Positions 1 to 5,928 of a stretch of 6,023 nucleotides of DNA are shown piece by piece. The stretch is from contig CAMCPC010000086.1 of assembly GCA_945876665.1 (NCBI GenBank), positions 1 through 6,023 on the forward strand, read 5' to 3'. This stretch comes from an uncultured Oscillospiraceae bacterium (GTDB lineage: Bacteria > Bacillota > Clostridia > UBA1381). Numbering within the stretch: the first letter of the stretch is position 1; each line of letters begins with the position of its first letter. The notes beneath the pieces were generated by a model. The model was not told where the DNA came from, did not search any database, and worked only from the letters and a program-made list of their open reading frames with translations. The position numbers were made by a program, and so were the translations under genes.

Positions 1-1610
1 CTGCCTGTAATACTTTCGCCTGTTACAACGATATCAACTACTGTGTCATCAAGGCTTCTCTTGACTGTAGCAACGTCGTTCTTCTTAAGGTTTCTTAGTC
101 TTACTTCTGCGCCTGCTCTTGTTACAGTAATAGTTCTGTCTACAGAATCGTCAAGGTTAATTGTTTCAGCCTTTGTAAGTCCGATATTATCCTCTGAAGC
201 AATTGAAACCTTAGCTGTAAACTTATCAGTACCAGGGCTTGAAATAATCATTGTTTCATATGAGTCTACAAACATAACGTCATATACGTTGTCCTTGTCA
301 CTGTCAACAAGCTTTATGCTGCCCTTTTCAGGAGTATACAAATCATTAACAGTCATGCCTTCATTCTTTGCAAGCCATGCTGTTATATCTGCTTCCTCTA
401 CAACCTTACCGTTGTAGATAACTATTGCACCGCTGCAATCCTTAGCCTTGCTTACGCCGCTTACCTTAATTTTACCTGCGCCGTCCTCAAAGCCTTCTAC
501 CTTTTCAATATCTTCAGCCTCTTTAATTGTGTATGTTTCTGACTTTGAAGAATCATATGATACAGCAAGCACTTCCGGAGTTTTTCCGCTGTTTTGCTTG
601 TAGTAATATGTAATCTTCTGAGCAATATAATCCTCAAGACCCTTCAAAGAACAATCGAATACTTCTGCCTTTTCAGCCTTGTCTTCCTGAATTTCAACCT
701 GATTTTCCTGAAGATCTGTGTTTGTGATGCTTGTCTTTGATGTACCTAAAAGAACACCCTTCTTATCAATTACATCAAACTTAGCCTTTGCAAGAGTACC
801 CTTTGCCTTATAAACAACAGCGCCGTTTTCATAGCCGTTGATTTCCTTATACTGACCAAGAAGCGCATTGTATACCATCTTTATTACAACGCCACGGTCT
901 GTAGCTTCGTCTACTACGCCCGGAGCATTCTTAAGAAGGTCAAGGTCAGACAAAGCTGCTGCCTTCAGATAACCGTTAGGCCATCCGCCGTAATATTCAG
1001 CGTCGTCCTGATAGTTCATTGCATTTACAAGCATTACTACAACCTGAGCGTATGTAACGTCACCGTCAGGAACGAATGTACCGTCACCCATACCGCTGAT
1101 AATGCTTGCATCCTGAGCTGCCTGAATCTGGTCAGCTGCCCAGTGTGCTGTTGTTACGTCTGTGAATCCGTTCTGATACGGTGACCATGAAGTAATAGCC
1201 AGCATTCTCAAAACGATTGATGCCATTTCTGCTCTTGTTACCTTGGAATCAGGCTTAACGCTTCCGTCTTCATAGCCTGTAATAATACCAAGTGAGCTAC
1301 ATAGCGCAAGTGCCTTCTGATAATAATTATCATTATCATATGCAGTTCCTGTTACTACCGGAGCTTCTGTTGCTGCCGGAGCCTCTGTCGCTGCCGGTGC
1401 TTCTGTTTCCGCCGGAGCTTCTGTTGCTTCCGGCTCATCAACAGTGCCTGCTGCATCAGTATTTTCAGCAGTATCAACTGTCTCTGTTGCTGTAGTATCA
1501 GCCGCATTTTCATTTTTGTCTGCATCAGCAAAAGCGACTATGCCTACTGAGCTTACAAGCATAGCTGAAGCCAAAAGCGCACAGATTAGTTTTTTCATCT
1601 TCTTACCCAT
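1..1610 (-). CDS. SLH-domain surface protein, N-terminal 536 codons (3' end outside window)
   Basis: This reading frame stays open from the ATG at 1610 to the left window edge. A secretion signal is visible: a basic start (MGKKMKKL), a hydrophobic stretch to about residue 25, and a likely cleavage after AFA (residue 28). Residues 30-90 are a Thr/Glu/Ala/Pro-rich linker with four TEAP units. Three SLH repeats follow at about 97-140, 148-198 and 206-250. The first has GYEDGSVKPDSKVTRAEMA and the second has FTDVTTAHWA and GMGDGTFVPDGDVTYAQ; the third is degenerate. SLH domains classically bind pyruvylated secondary cell-wall polymers, so the protein probably sits on the cell surface. Residues 250-536 are beta-rich and unrecognised, with an acidic loop DSDKDNVYD at 436-444. 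The start is supported by GGAGG at 1621-1625, 10 nt upstream; the in-frame ATG at 1598 is less well placed. Whether it is a structural S-layer protein or carries an enzyme beyond the edge cannot be told. Confidence 0.93.
   Translation of the reverse strand, partial: MGKKMKKLICALLASAMLVSSVGIVAFADADKNENAADTTATETVDTAENTDAAGTVDEPEATEAPAETEAPAATEAPAATEAPVVTGTAYDNDNYYQKALALCSSLGIITGYEDGSVKPDSKVTRAEMASIVLRMLAITSWSPYQNGFTDVTTAHWAADQIQAAQDASIISGMGDGTFVPDGDVTYAQVVVMLVNAMNYQDDAEYYGGWPNGYLKAAALSDLDLLKNAPGVVDEATDRGVVIKMVYNALLGQYKEINGYENGAVVYKAKGTLAKAKFDVIDKKGVLLGTSKTSITNTDLQENQVEIQEDKAEKAEVFDCSLKGLEDYIAQKITYYYKQNSGKTPEVLAVSYDSSKSETYTIKEAEDIEKVEGFEDGAGKIKVSGVSKAKDCSGAIVIYNGKVVEEADITAWLAKNEGMTVNDLYTPEKGSIKLVDSDKDNVYDVMFVDSYETMIISSPGTDKFTAKVSIASEDNIGLTKAETINLDDSVDRTITVTRAGAEVRLRNLKKNDVATVKRSLDDTVVDIVVTGESITG
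1353..1424 (-). repeat. 18-bp tandem repeat encoding TEAPxx linker units
   Basis: Four successive six-residue units (TEAPAE, TEAPAA, TEAPAA, TEAPVV; residues 63-86) are encoded by imperfect 18-bp repeats inside the SLH protein gene. The stretch lies between the signal peptide and the first SLH repeat and looks like a flexible Pro/Thr spacer. The copies differ mainly at third codon positions, so the repeat is not freshly duplicated. Copy number could vary between strains. Confidence 0.85.
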
Positions 1611-1681
1611 GTGAAATATACCTCCATAAAGTTTTTTAAATATAATATAAACCGGAAATCCCCCGATTTTTATTAACACGA

Positions 1682-1715
1682 ATTATATGTACAAAAATGA
1701 CTATAACCGATTATA
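1682..1715 (-). promoter_or_regulatory. Candidate promoter region for the SLH protein gene
   Basis: Two perfect TATAAT hexamers occur on the minus strand upstream of the SLH gene, at 1710-1715 and 1682-1687. Neither has a good -35 box at 16-18 nt. If the first is used, the leader is about 90 nt, is AT-rich and has one G5 run. In such AT-rich DNA a TATAAT can arise by chance, so the call is tentative. Confidence 0.35.
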
Positions 1716-1740
1716 CAATACAGTCTTGTCCAAAAACAGC

Positions 1741-1765
1741 AAAAAAACAGATTAAAATGTTTAAT
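1741..1765 (-). terminator. Weak possible terminator after the AraC-family gene
   Basis: Directly after the regulator's stop codon, a 6-bp all-A/T hairpin (1751-1756 with 1760-1765, 3-nt loop) is followed on the minus strand by seven U residues (1741-1747). The stem has no G-C pair, so it would be a poor intrinsic terminator. Some read-through into the SLH gene is possible. Confidence 0.3.
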
Positions 1766-1766
1766 T

Positions 1767-3011
1767 TTACGTGTTATTTGGCTTGTCCTTCTTTTCGTAA
1801 GTCAGTCTTGCGAATTCCTTATATTCAAGCGGCGAAACGCCCGTATATTTCTTGAACACCTGACTGAAATACTGCGAATTTGAACCATAGCCTACCTTTT
1901 CTGCGACCTCATATATTCTGTCTTTTTTACCCTCCAGAATAAGGTCCTTTGCCATTTCCATACGTTTTTCCATAACATAATGAGAAAAATTCTTTCCTGT
2001 TTCCTTCTTAAACAGCTTTCCGAGATAGTCAACATTGGTGTACAGAATAGTACCCGCAAGCCATCTCAAAGACAGATTTTCATTTTCGATATTTTCATCT
2101 ATAATATTTATGGTATCTCTGATAAGAGAACTGTAAATCTTATTTGATTCGGGAGCGTTCAGACCAGCGATTTCAAGACCCCTTTCCTCGATAAATGACC
2201 TTAACTCACCGATAGATTTTGCTTCCTGGACATACGTTATGCCCTTCATATATCTGTCAATTTTTTCGACACTGCAGCAGCGTATTATACAGACATACAA
2301 TTCCAAACAATATGTCTTTGCAACGGCGGGAGCAGGCATGGCTTTTTCAAGCGCCTCAAAAAATCCTGCCAGAAGCATTTTCACCTTTTCGCAGTCACCG
2401 CTGCGCACTGCATGCTCTACAGCTCCGTATTCGGGACAAAGCGCAGTATCACCGTTATTAATTTTTATATCATTCTCATATAAAGTCCTGTCACTGTCAG
2501 AGTAAAAGGAATATCCCATACAAATTTTCAATCGTTCATACGAAGACGGGGCCTCCGAAATATGTGACACCTTACTGTATACCGCCATCATATTACAATC
2601 ATAACACTGCTTGAGCGTTTTACGGATTTTATCAATCAAGTCCGTAATTTCCATTTTGTCAAGAATAGTTGTAATTATGAACAAAAGATCATTTATTGTG
2701 GTACTTAACAGTATATTTTCATCGCCAATATATCGTTCGGCAGTATTTTTGATAAAAAACAAATTCTCAAAATCACTTGCACCGGACGGTCTGAGGATAA
2801 TCATCCGTGTATCCATCATAGCATCCACGCCGAAGGTTTCGCAATATAAATTGAATGTTTCATATGTATCTCCCACACCAAGGATATATTCGCGCAGAAA
2901 CTGCTCCTTTACTATGGGTTTTACTCTTTCAGCCTCAGAAATCACCATTTCTTCAAACTTGTTCTGAGAAGCATCACAGTCCGGACTATGTACGCAGTTA
3001 GATTTATACAT
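1767..3011 (-). CDS. AraC-family transcriptional regulator, YesN-like without receiver domain
   Basis: This 414-residue cytoplasmic regulator carries a C-terminal AraC/XylS DNA-binding domain at about 297-402. Its two helix-turn-helix units lie at about 313-339 (LSLRWLAGTILYTNVDYLGK) and 365-391 (RIYEVAEKVGYGSNSQYFSQ), followed by the family signature FKKYTGVSPLEYK. The N-terminal part resembles the region after the receiver in YesN-type response regulators: a linker helix IVKEQFLREYILG (33-45), then a middle domain with SEAPSSYERLKICMGYSFYS (about 151-170). No receiver domain precedes it, so phosphorylation control is unlikely. Twelve cysteines fall between residues 6 and 246, none in the DNA-binding domain. 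The start is ATG 3011, with GGAG at 3021-3024 and a 9-nt spacer; an upstream in-frame GTG (3035) would place that Shine-Dalgarno inside the gene. The target may be its own promoter, the secreted-protein gene or the SLH gene; this is inference from position. Confidence 0.92.
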   Translation of the reverse strand: MYKSNCVHSPDCDASQNKFEEMVISEAERVKPIVKEQFLREYILGVGDTYETFNLYCETFGVDAMMDTRMIILRPSGASDFENLFFIKNTAERYIGDENILLSTTINDLLFIITTILDKMEITDLIDKIRKTLKQCYDCNMMAVYSKVSHISEAPSSYERLKICMGYSFYSDSDRTLYENDIKINNGDTALCPEYGAVEHAVRSGDCEKVKMLLAGFFEALEKAMPAPAVAKTYCLELYVCIIRCCSVEKIDRYMKGITYVQEAKSIGELRSFIEERGLEIAGLNAPESNKIYSSLIRDTINIIDENIENENLSLRWLAGTILYTNVDYLGKLFKKETGKNFSHYVMEKRMEMAKDLILEGKKDRIYEVAEKVGYGSNSQYFSQVFKKYTGVSPLEYKEFARLTYEKKDKPNNT

Positions 3012-3038
3012 AGCACATCTCTCCTTTATAGGCACTTT

Positions 3039-3058
3039 CGCACACTATATATTATATT
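3039..3058. repeat. Direct repeat copy 1, overlapping the start site of the regulator gene
   Basis: This 20-bp stretch matches 3152-3171 at 18 positions. The shared core ACACTATATATT lies at 3042-3053. It overlaps the last bases of the -10 box and the expected transcription start of the AraC-family gene, where a bound protein would repress. It is AT-rich, so part of the likeness could be compositional. Confidence 0.5.
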
Positions 3059-3084
3059 ATATACGCTTTCGTGTATAATTTCAA
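3056..3084 (-). promoter_or_regulatory. Strong sigma-A-type promoter of the AraC-family gene
   Basis: On the minus strand, TTGAAA (3079-3084) and TATAAT (3056-3061) are separated by exactly 17 nt. This is a near-consensus housekeeping promoter. Transcription should start near 3049, leaving a leader of about 38 nt before the ATG at 3011. That short leader also supports the ATG over the upstream GTG at 3035. Confidence 0.8.
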
Positions 3085-3151
3085 GTAAAAAATTTTGTTA
3101 ATTCCGATTATTTTTTTTATATTAGCGTATGTTTACACATAATACGGACTG

Positions 3152-3171
3152 CGAACACTATATATTGTATT
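3152..3171. repeat. Direct repeat copy 2, upstream of the regulator promoter
   Basis: This is the second copy of the 20-bp element, 113 bp from copy 1, with the core at 3155-3166. It lies about 70 bp upstream of the -35 box and next to the terminator of the preceding gene. Two same-facing sites spaced by roughly eleven helical turns would suit a looping or cooperative AraC-type operator, but no function is shown. Confidence 0.5.
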
Positions 3172-3179
3172 TTCTGACA

Positions 3180-3212
3180 AAAAAATTACCGCTCTGAAAG
3201 CGGTAATTTTTT
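3180..3212 (-). terminator. Intrinsic terminator of the secreted beta-sandwich protein gene
   Basis: A perfect 14-bp inverted repeat (3180-3193 with 3199-3212, 5-nt loop) contains the G/C core ACCGCT/AGCGGT and is flanked by A and T runs on both sides. On the minus strand the stem ends in a U tract. It begins 13 nt after the stop codon at 3226-3228. The symmetrical A/T flanks mean it could act in both directions, though no plus-strand gene is seen. Confidence 0.9.
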
Positions 3213-3225
3213 GATTTCTCCCTGA

Positions 3226-4029
3226 TTAGTTCATAGAAAACTTAGTATCTGATCTTGCGATTGTAACATTTGTCATATCGAAGTTATATGTGTTGTTTCT
3301 GATATAACCCCAGCAGGTTGTCTTGATACCCGTAAGAGCCGCAGGCTTTGATGAGCTGTATGCAGCAGCTTCAAGTGAACCAACCGTCTTGCCTGTGTCA
3401 ATATCTGTTACAACTGCGTTATACTCCTCAAGGTTGTTATCAATAGTAACTCTTACCTTATACCACTTATCTGTAGCAAGTGTTGCAAGATTTTCTGTTC
3501 TTATACCGTTGTTTGCCGTTACACCGTTAGGACCGAATCTGATGGTCAGAGCAACGTCTGTTGCAGCGTTGAAGCCTCCGCTTGTAGGGTCTTCAAACCA
3601 ACCCATCATAAAGTTGAAATCCTGTGAATCAGGCTTGATTCTGATATCATATTCAACCAAGCCGTAAGGACCCATCTGGTTTACAGCTGACAGATTTCTG
3701 TTATAGAAATACATTGAACCTGCGCCGTCACCGCTGCCGGTCTTATCGCTGTTTGTCCAGAAGTTACAGTAATTTACCTTTCTCTGTTCATCATAGCTGA
3801 ATGTCTGATAATGCACACTCGCACTACCCTTTGAAAGCCATGGAGAACCGTCTATGATAATTCCAAGACCGTGATAACCTGTACCCTTTGCTCCGCCGAT
3901 AGAAACATCGTTGAAGTCTGACTTGTTTACATATGCTTTGCTTTCCTCGGCACTTGCCATCATAGGAACTGCCAATGCCTGCACACCAAGTATGCCGGCT
4001 GCTATAATTGAAATCAATTTTTTCTTCAT
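3226..4029 (-). CDS. Secreted protein, probable ConA/LamG-like beta-sandwich, function unknown
   Basis: This protein of 267 residues has a clear signal peptide: MKKK, a hydrophobic core to about residue 22, and a likely cut after ASA at residue 27. The mature part is rich in short beta-strand-like segments, aromatics, Gly and Asn, with only two cysteines (88 and 239). The segment KWYKVRVTIDNNLEEYNAVV (188-207) followed by DTGKTV is typical of concanavalin A-like or LamG-type jelly rolls, as are GLVEYDIRIKPDSQDFNFMM (123-142) and the closing strand FDMTNVTIAR. I see no catalytic signature, SLH repeat, LPXTG or lipobox, so it is probably released or held non-covalently. Carbohydrate binding is inferred from fold type only. 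The start has GGGAG at 4038-4042 with an 8-nt spacer. It is probably transcribed alone, with its own promoter upstream and a strong terminator downstream. Confidence 0.85.
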   Translation of the reverse strand: MKKKLISIIAAGILGVQALAVPMMASAEESKAYVNKSDFNDVSIGGAKGTGYHGLGIIIDGSPWLSKGSASVHYQTFSYDEQRKVNYCNFWTNSDKTGSGDGAGSMYFYNRNLSAVNQMGPYGLVEYDIRIKPDSQDFNFMMGWFEDPTSGGFNAATDVALTIRFGPNGVTANNGIRTENLATLATDKWYKVRVTIDNNLEEYNAVVTDIDTGKTVGSLEAAAYSSSKPAALTGIKTTCWGYIRNNTYNFDMTNVTIARSDTKFSMN

Positions 4030-4060
4030 ATCATTCTCTCCCTTTCGATGCTTAAAAGCT

Positions 4061-4069
4061 ATTATATCA
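4061..4069 (-). promoter_or_regulatory. Extended -10 promoter for the secreted protein gene
   Basis: The minus strand reads TGATATAAT, an extended -10 element with a perfect TATAAT at 4061-4066. There is no good -35 box at 17 nt, as expected for extended -10 promoters. Transcription should start near 4054, giving a leader of about 25 nt with the ribosome binding site. This suggests expression independent of the upstream permease gene. Confidence 0.65.
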
Positions 4070-4146
4070 TATTAGTTACATTTTACCTTGTTTTGCACAA
4101 AAAATAAATATAAAAAGCCGATAAAAATGTTTAAAAAAACGTAAAC

Positions 4147-4872
4147 CTACTTTATCCCCTGTTCAGATATTGAAAGACGCTTTTCGAGGTAATTGAACGC
4201 GAAGGTCAGTAGCAGCGTTATTACAAGGTAAAACAGCGCAGCCATCAGGAGCGGCGATATTTTCATATCACGGTTAACCGCTCTCTGCGACGCTTTAAGA
4301 AGGTCAATAAGGGCTATTGACGAAGCAAGCGCCGTATCCTTTACAAGGACAATGGTTTCATTTGCAATGGGCGGAATAACCGTTCTTATCATCTGCGGAA
4401 CAACCACATATCTCATAGTCTGGATACCCGTAAGACCGAGCGCCTTGGAGGCCTCATACTGCCCCTTGTTTACGCCGATTATACCGCCGCGGAATATTTC
4501 AGCAAAATACGCGGCGTAATTCAGCACAAACGCGATTACCGAAGCCGTAAACGGTGCAAGCGCGAAGTTTTCTCCATTGGACAGCTTTATCATTGCCGCG
4601 CCGAAATAGAAGAAGAACAGCTGCAGCATAAGAGGCGTTCCTCTGAATATCCACAGATACAGATTTATTAATAATCTTACCGGAAATTTCACAATCCATT
4701 TTATTACAAAATTATCCGTAGATTTTTTTGCAACAGCCTCCTTGAGCAAGGATATAATAAGTCCGAGCGGAAGCGACAGAACAAGCGTAACCGCAAATAA
4801 TTTCAAAGTAATTTTCAGACCCTCAAGCAATTGAGGCAATATCTGAATTATATATTCAATACTTTCCTGCAT
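4147..4872 (-). CDS. Polar amino-acid ABC transporter permease (HisM/GlnP family)
   Basis: This 241-residue membrane protein forms the inner-membrane channel of an amino-acid ABC importer. Hydrophobic segments lie at about 20-43, 67-93, 104-127, 168-192 and 205-227. Family marks are RGTPLMLQLFFFYFG (77-91), YFAEIFRGGIIGVNKGQYEA (122-141) and the EAA coupling loop EASKALGLTGIQTMRYVVVP (140-159), which contacts the ATPase. The size fits the family. The start is ATG 4872, served by GGAGAG at 4878-4883 with a 5-nt spacer; an in-frame GTG at 4902 has no ribosome binding site. It lies 81 nt after the substrate-binding protein gene and almost certainly works with it. The ATPase gene usually found next to such a pair is absent here, so the ATPase must be encoded elsewhere or shared. 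The exact substrate cannot be told. Confidence 0.95.
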   Translation of the reverse strand: MQESIEYIIQILPQLLEGLKITLKLFAVTLVLSLPLGLIISLLKEAVAKKSTDNFVIKWIVKFPVRLLINLYLWIFRGTPLMLQLFFFYFGAAMIKLSNGENFALAPFTASVIAFVLNYAAYFAEIFRGGIIGVNKGQYEASKALGLTGIQTMRYVVVPQMIRTVIPPIANETIVLVKDTALASSIALIDLLKASQRAVNRDMKISPLLMAALFYLVITLLLTFAFNYLEKRLSISEQGIK

Positions 4873-4904
4873 ATGTACTCTCCATAAATACGTCATAAAC
4901 ACAC

Positions 4905-4934
4905 GAACCGCTGAAATTATTATTCCAACGGTCC
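4905..4934 (-). other. Intercistronic hairpin between binding-protein and permease genes
   Basis: In the minus-strand transcript, 4924-4934 pairs with 4905-4915 in an 11-bp stem that includes three G-U pairs, with an 8-nt A/U loop. No U tract follows, so it is not a normal terminator. Hairpins at this position in ABC importer operons often protect the binding-protein mRNA end or attenuate downstream expression; that role here is inference. Confidence 0.45.
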
Positions 4935-4953
4935 GCAGATTTTTATACTAAAC

Positions 4954-5781
4954 TTATTTTATAAGGTCTTCGCCGAACCACTTCATTGAAATCTCTGATG
5001 TTATACCTTCTGCCTTACATTCGTCAAGAGCCTTGTTTATAGCCTCCATAAGAGCGTAGTCGCCAAGTCTGCCGCCTACGCCGTAATCTTCTTCATCAAA
5101 GCCTTCCTCAAGCACAACAAACTTGTCAAGCATGTTTTCCTTCTGCAAATAATATCTTACGAATATCTCGTCGATTACAGCCGCGTCAGCTCTGCCCGAT
5201 TCAACCTCCATAAGCACCTGTGAATTTTCCTTGAAGCGCGAAATGTTTTCATCACCGATTGACTCGTATGTTGCGGCATCTCCCTTAAGAGCGTCCTCTG
5301 ATGTTGAACTGTCCTGAAGAGCAATCTTCTTGCCTGCAAGATCAGCCTTTGTCTTTATGTCTGAACCTGCCTTTACGATAACCGACTGCTTTGTTGAAAG
5401 ATACGGATTTGAGAAAAGTACCTCCTGACGTCTTTCATCTGTGATTGAGAAACCGTTCCAGATAACGTCAATTTTACCTGTTGAAAGCTCCATAGCCTTT
5501 GAATCCCAGTCAATAGGCTTAACCTCAACCTTAACGCCCATCTTTTCAGCAACAGCGTTTGCAAGGTCGATATCAAAACCGACAATTGTTCCATCATCCT
5601 CTGTAAATCCCATAGGAGCGAAGTCTGCGTCAAGACCAAGTGTGAAATAGCCCTGCTCCTGAACCTTTGTCAAAGAGTTATCCTCTTTTACTTCCTGAGT
5701 CTTTTCTGCGCCGCAGCCTGCAAGCATTGATATGCTGATTGCACCGGCAAGCGCTACTGTAAGTATTTTTTTAATGTTCAT
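4954..5781 (-). CDS. Amino-acid ABC transporter substrate-binding lipoprotein (SBP_bac_3 family)
   Basis: This 275-residue extracellular binding protein is tethered by lipid. A lipobox LAGC ends at Cys23 after a short signal peptide, so signal peptidase II would cleave before Cys23. The mature part follows the bacterial solute-binding family 3 pattern: LGLDADFAPMGF (48-59), GFDIDLANAVAEKMG (68-82), GKIDVIWNGFSITDERR (102-118, with the arginine region that normally grips the ligand carboxylate), NPYLSTKQSVIV (125-136), LAGKKIALQDSSTSE (148-162) and GRADAAVIDE (196-205, with Asp204 as likely amino-group ligand). The protein ends with KWFGED. The start has GGAG with a 9-nt spacer. It is the first gene of a unit with the permease downstream. 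The ligand is probably a polar amino acid; glutamine, cystine or others cannot be separated by eye. Confidence 0.96.
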   Translation of the reverse strand: MNIKKILTVALAGAISISMLAGCGAEKTQEVKEDNSLTKVQEQGYFTLGLDADFAPMGFTEDDGTIVGFDIDLANAVAEKMGVKVEVKPIDWDSKAMELSTGKIDVIWNGFSITDERRQEVLFSNPYLSTKQSVIVKAGSDIKTKADLAGKKIALQDSSTSEDALKGDAATYESIGDENISRFKENSQVLMEVESGRADAAVIDEIFVRYYLQKENMLDKFVVLEEGFDEEDYGVGGRLGDYALMEAINKALDECKAEGITSEISMKWFGEDLIK

Positions 5782-5815
5782 AGTTCAATTCTCCTTTATC
5801 TATTACTACAACACT

Positions 5816-5844
5816 ATTATACTGTATCAGACTAAATTAGTAAA
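5816..5844 (-). promoter_or_regulatory. Promoter of the amino-acid importer unit
   Basis: TTTACT (5839-5844) and TATAAT (5816-5821) are spaced by 17 nt on the minus strand. The -35 box matches four of six consensus bases and the -10 is perfect. The predicted start near 5809 leaves a leader of about 28 nt. There is no room for a riboswitch or T-box, so any control is likely to be by a DNA-binding protein. Confidence 0.7.
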
Positions 5845-5882
5845 GTGTTTTTTTCATTTTTGTGAAAATTAAATATATAACC

Positions 5883-5912
5883 AAAAGAGGATACCCGATG
5901 GTATCCTCTTTT
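5883..5912 (-). terminator. Intrinsic terminator of the right-edge gene
   Basis: A perfect 13-bp inverted repeat (5883-5895 with 5900-5912, 4-nt loop) has the core GAGGATACC/GGTATCCTC and A4/T4 ends. It starts 16 nt after the stop codon of the partial right-edge gene (5929-5931) and isolates that gene from the importer unit. The U run is short (four) but within range for a strong stem. Confidence 0.85.
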
Positions 5913-5928
5913 CCATACATAGTTTATA

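Noticed and set aside
43..417. Plus-strand open frame of 124 codons
   Set aside because: It lies antisense to the SLH protein gene, which has a signal peptide and domains; the plus frame is low-complexity Ser/Leu/Thr and has no ribosome binding site.
1292..1495. Plus-strand frame rich in LLLPE repeats
   Set aside because: It is the antisense shadow of the TEAP linker repeats in the SLH protein gene.
1656..1669. Small hairpin AAATC/GATTT with a G4 loop in the SLH gene leader
   Set aside because: Only five mostly A-T pairs and no recognisable riboswitch or leader motif; likely chance.
2219..2967. Three plus-strand open frames inside the regulator gene
   Set aside because: They overlap a well-supported AraC-family gene, lack ribosome binding sites and show no recognisable domains.
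3012..3035. Upstream GTG start for the AraC-family gene
   Set aside because: The added codons would contain the Shine-Dalgarno AAAGGAG, which is correctly spaced for the ATG at 3011, and the predicted transcript start is only about 14 nt upstream of the GTG.
3323..3667. Plus-strand open frame opposite the secreted protein gene
   Set aside because: It is antisense to a gene with a clear signal peptide and ribosome binding site, and has no features of its own.
4129..4146. Dyad GTTTA...TAAAC after the permease stop
   Set aside because: A 4-5 bp A/T stem with the U run inside the loop is not a working intrinsic terminator, so termination after the permease is left unassigned.
4873..4902. Upstream GTG start for the permease gene
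   Set aside because: No ribosome binding site precedes it, while GGAGAG inside this stretch serves the ATG at 4872; the extra residues also extend past the usual family start.
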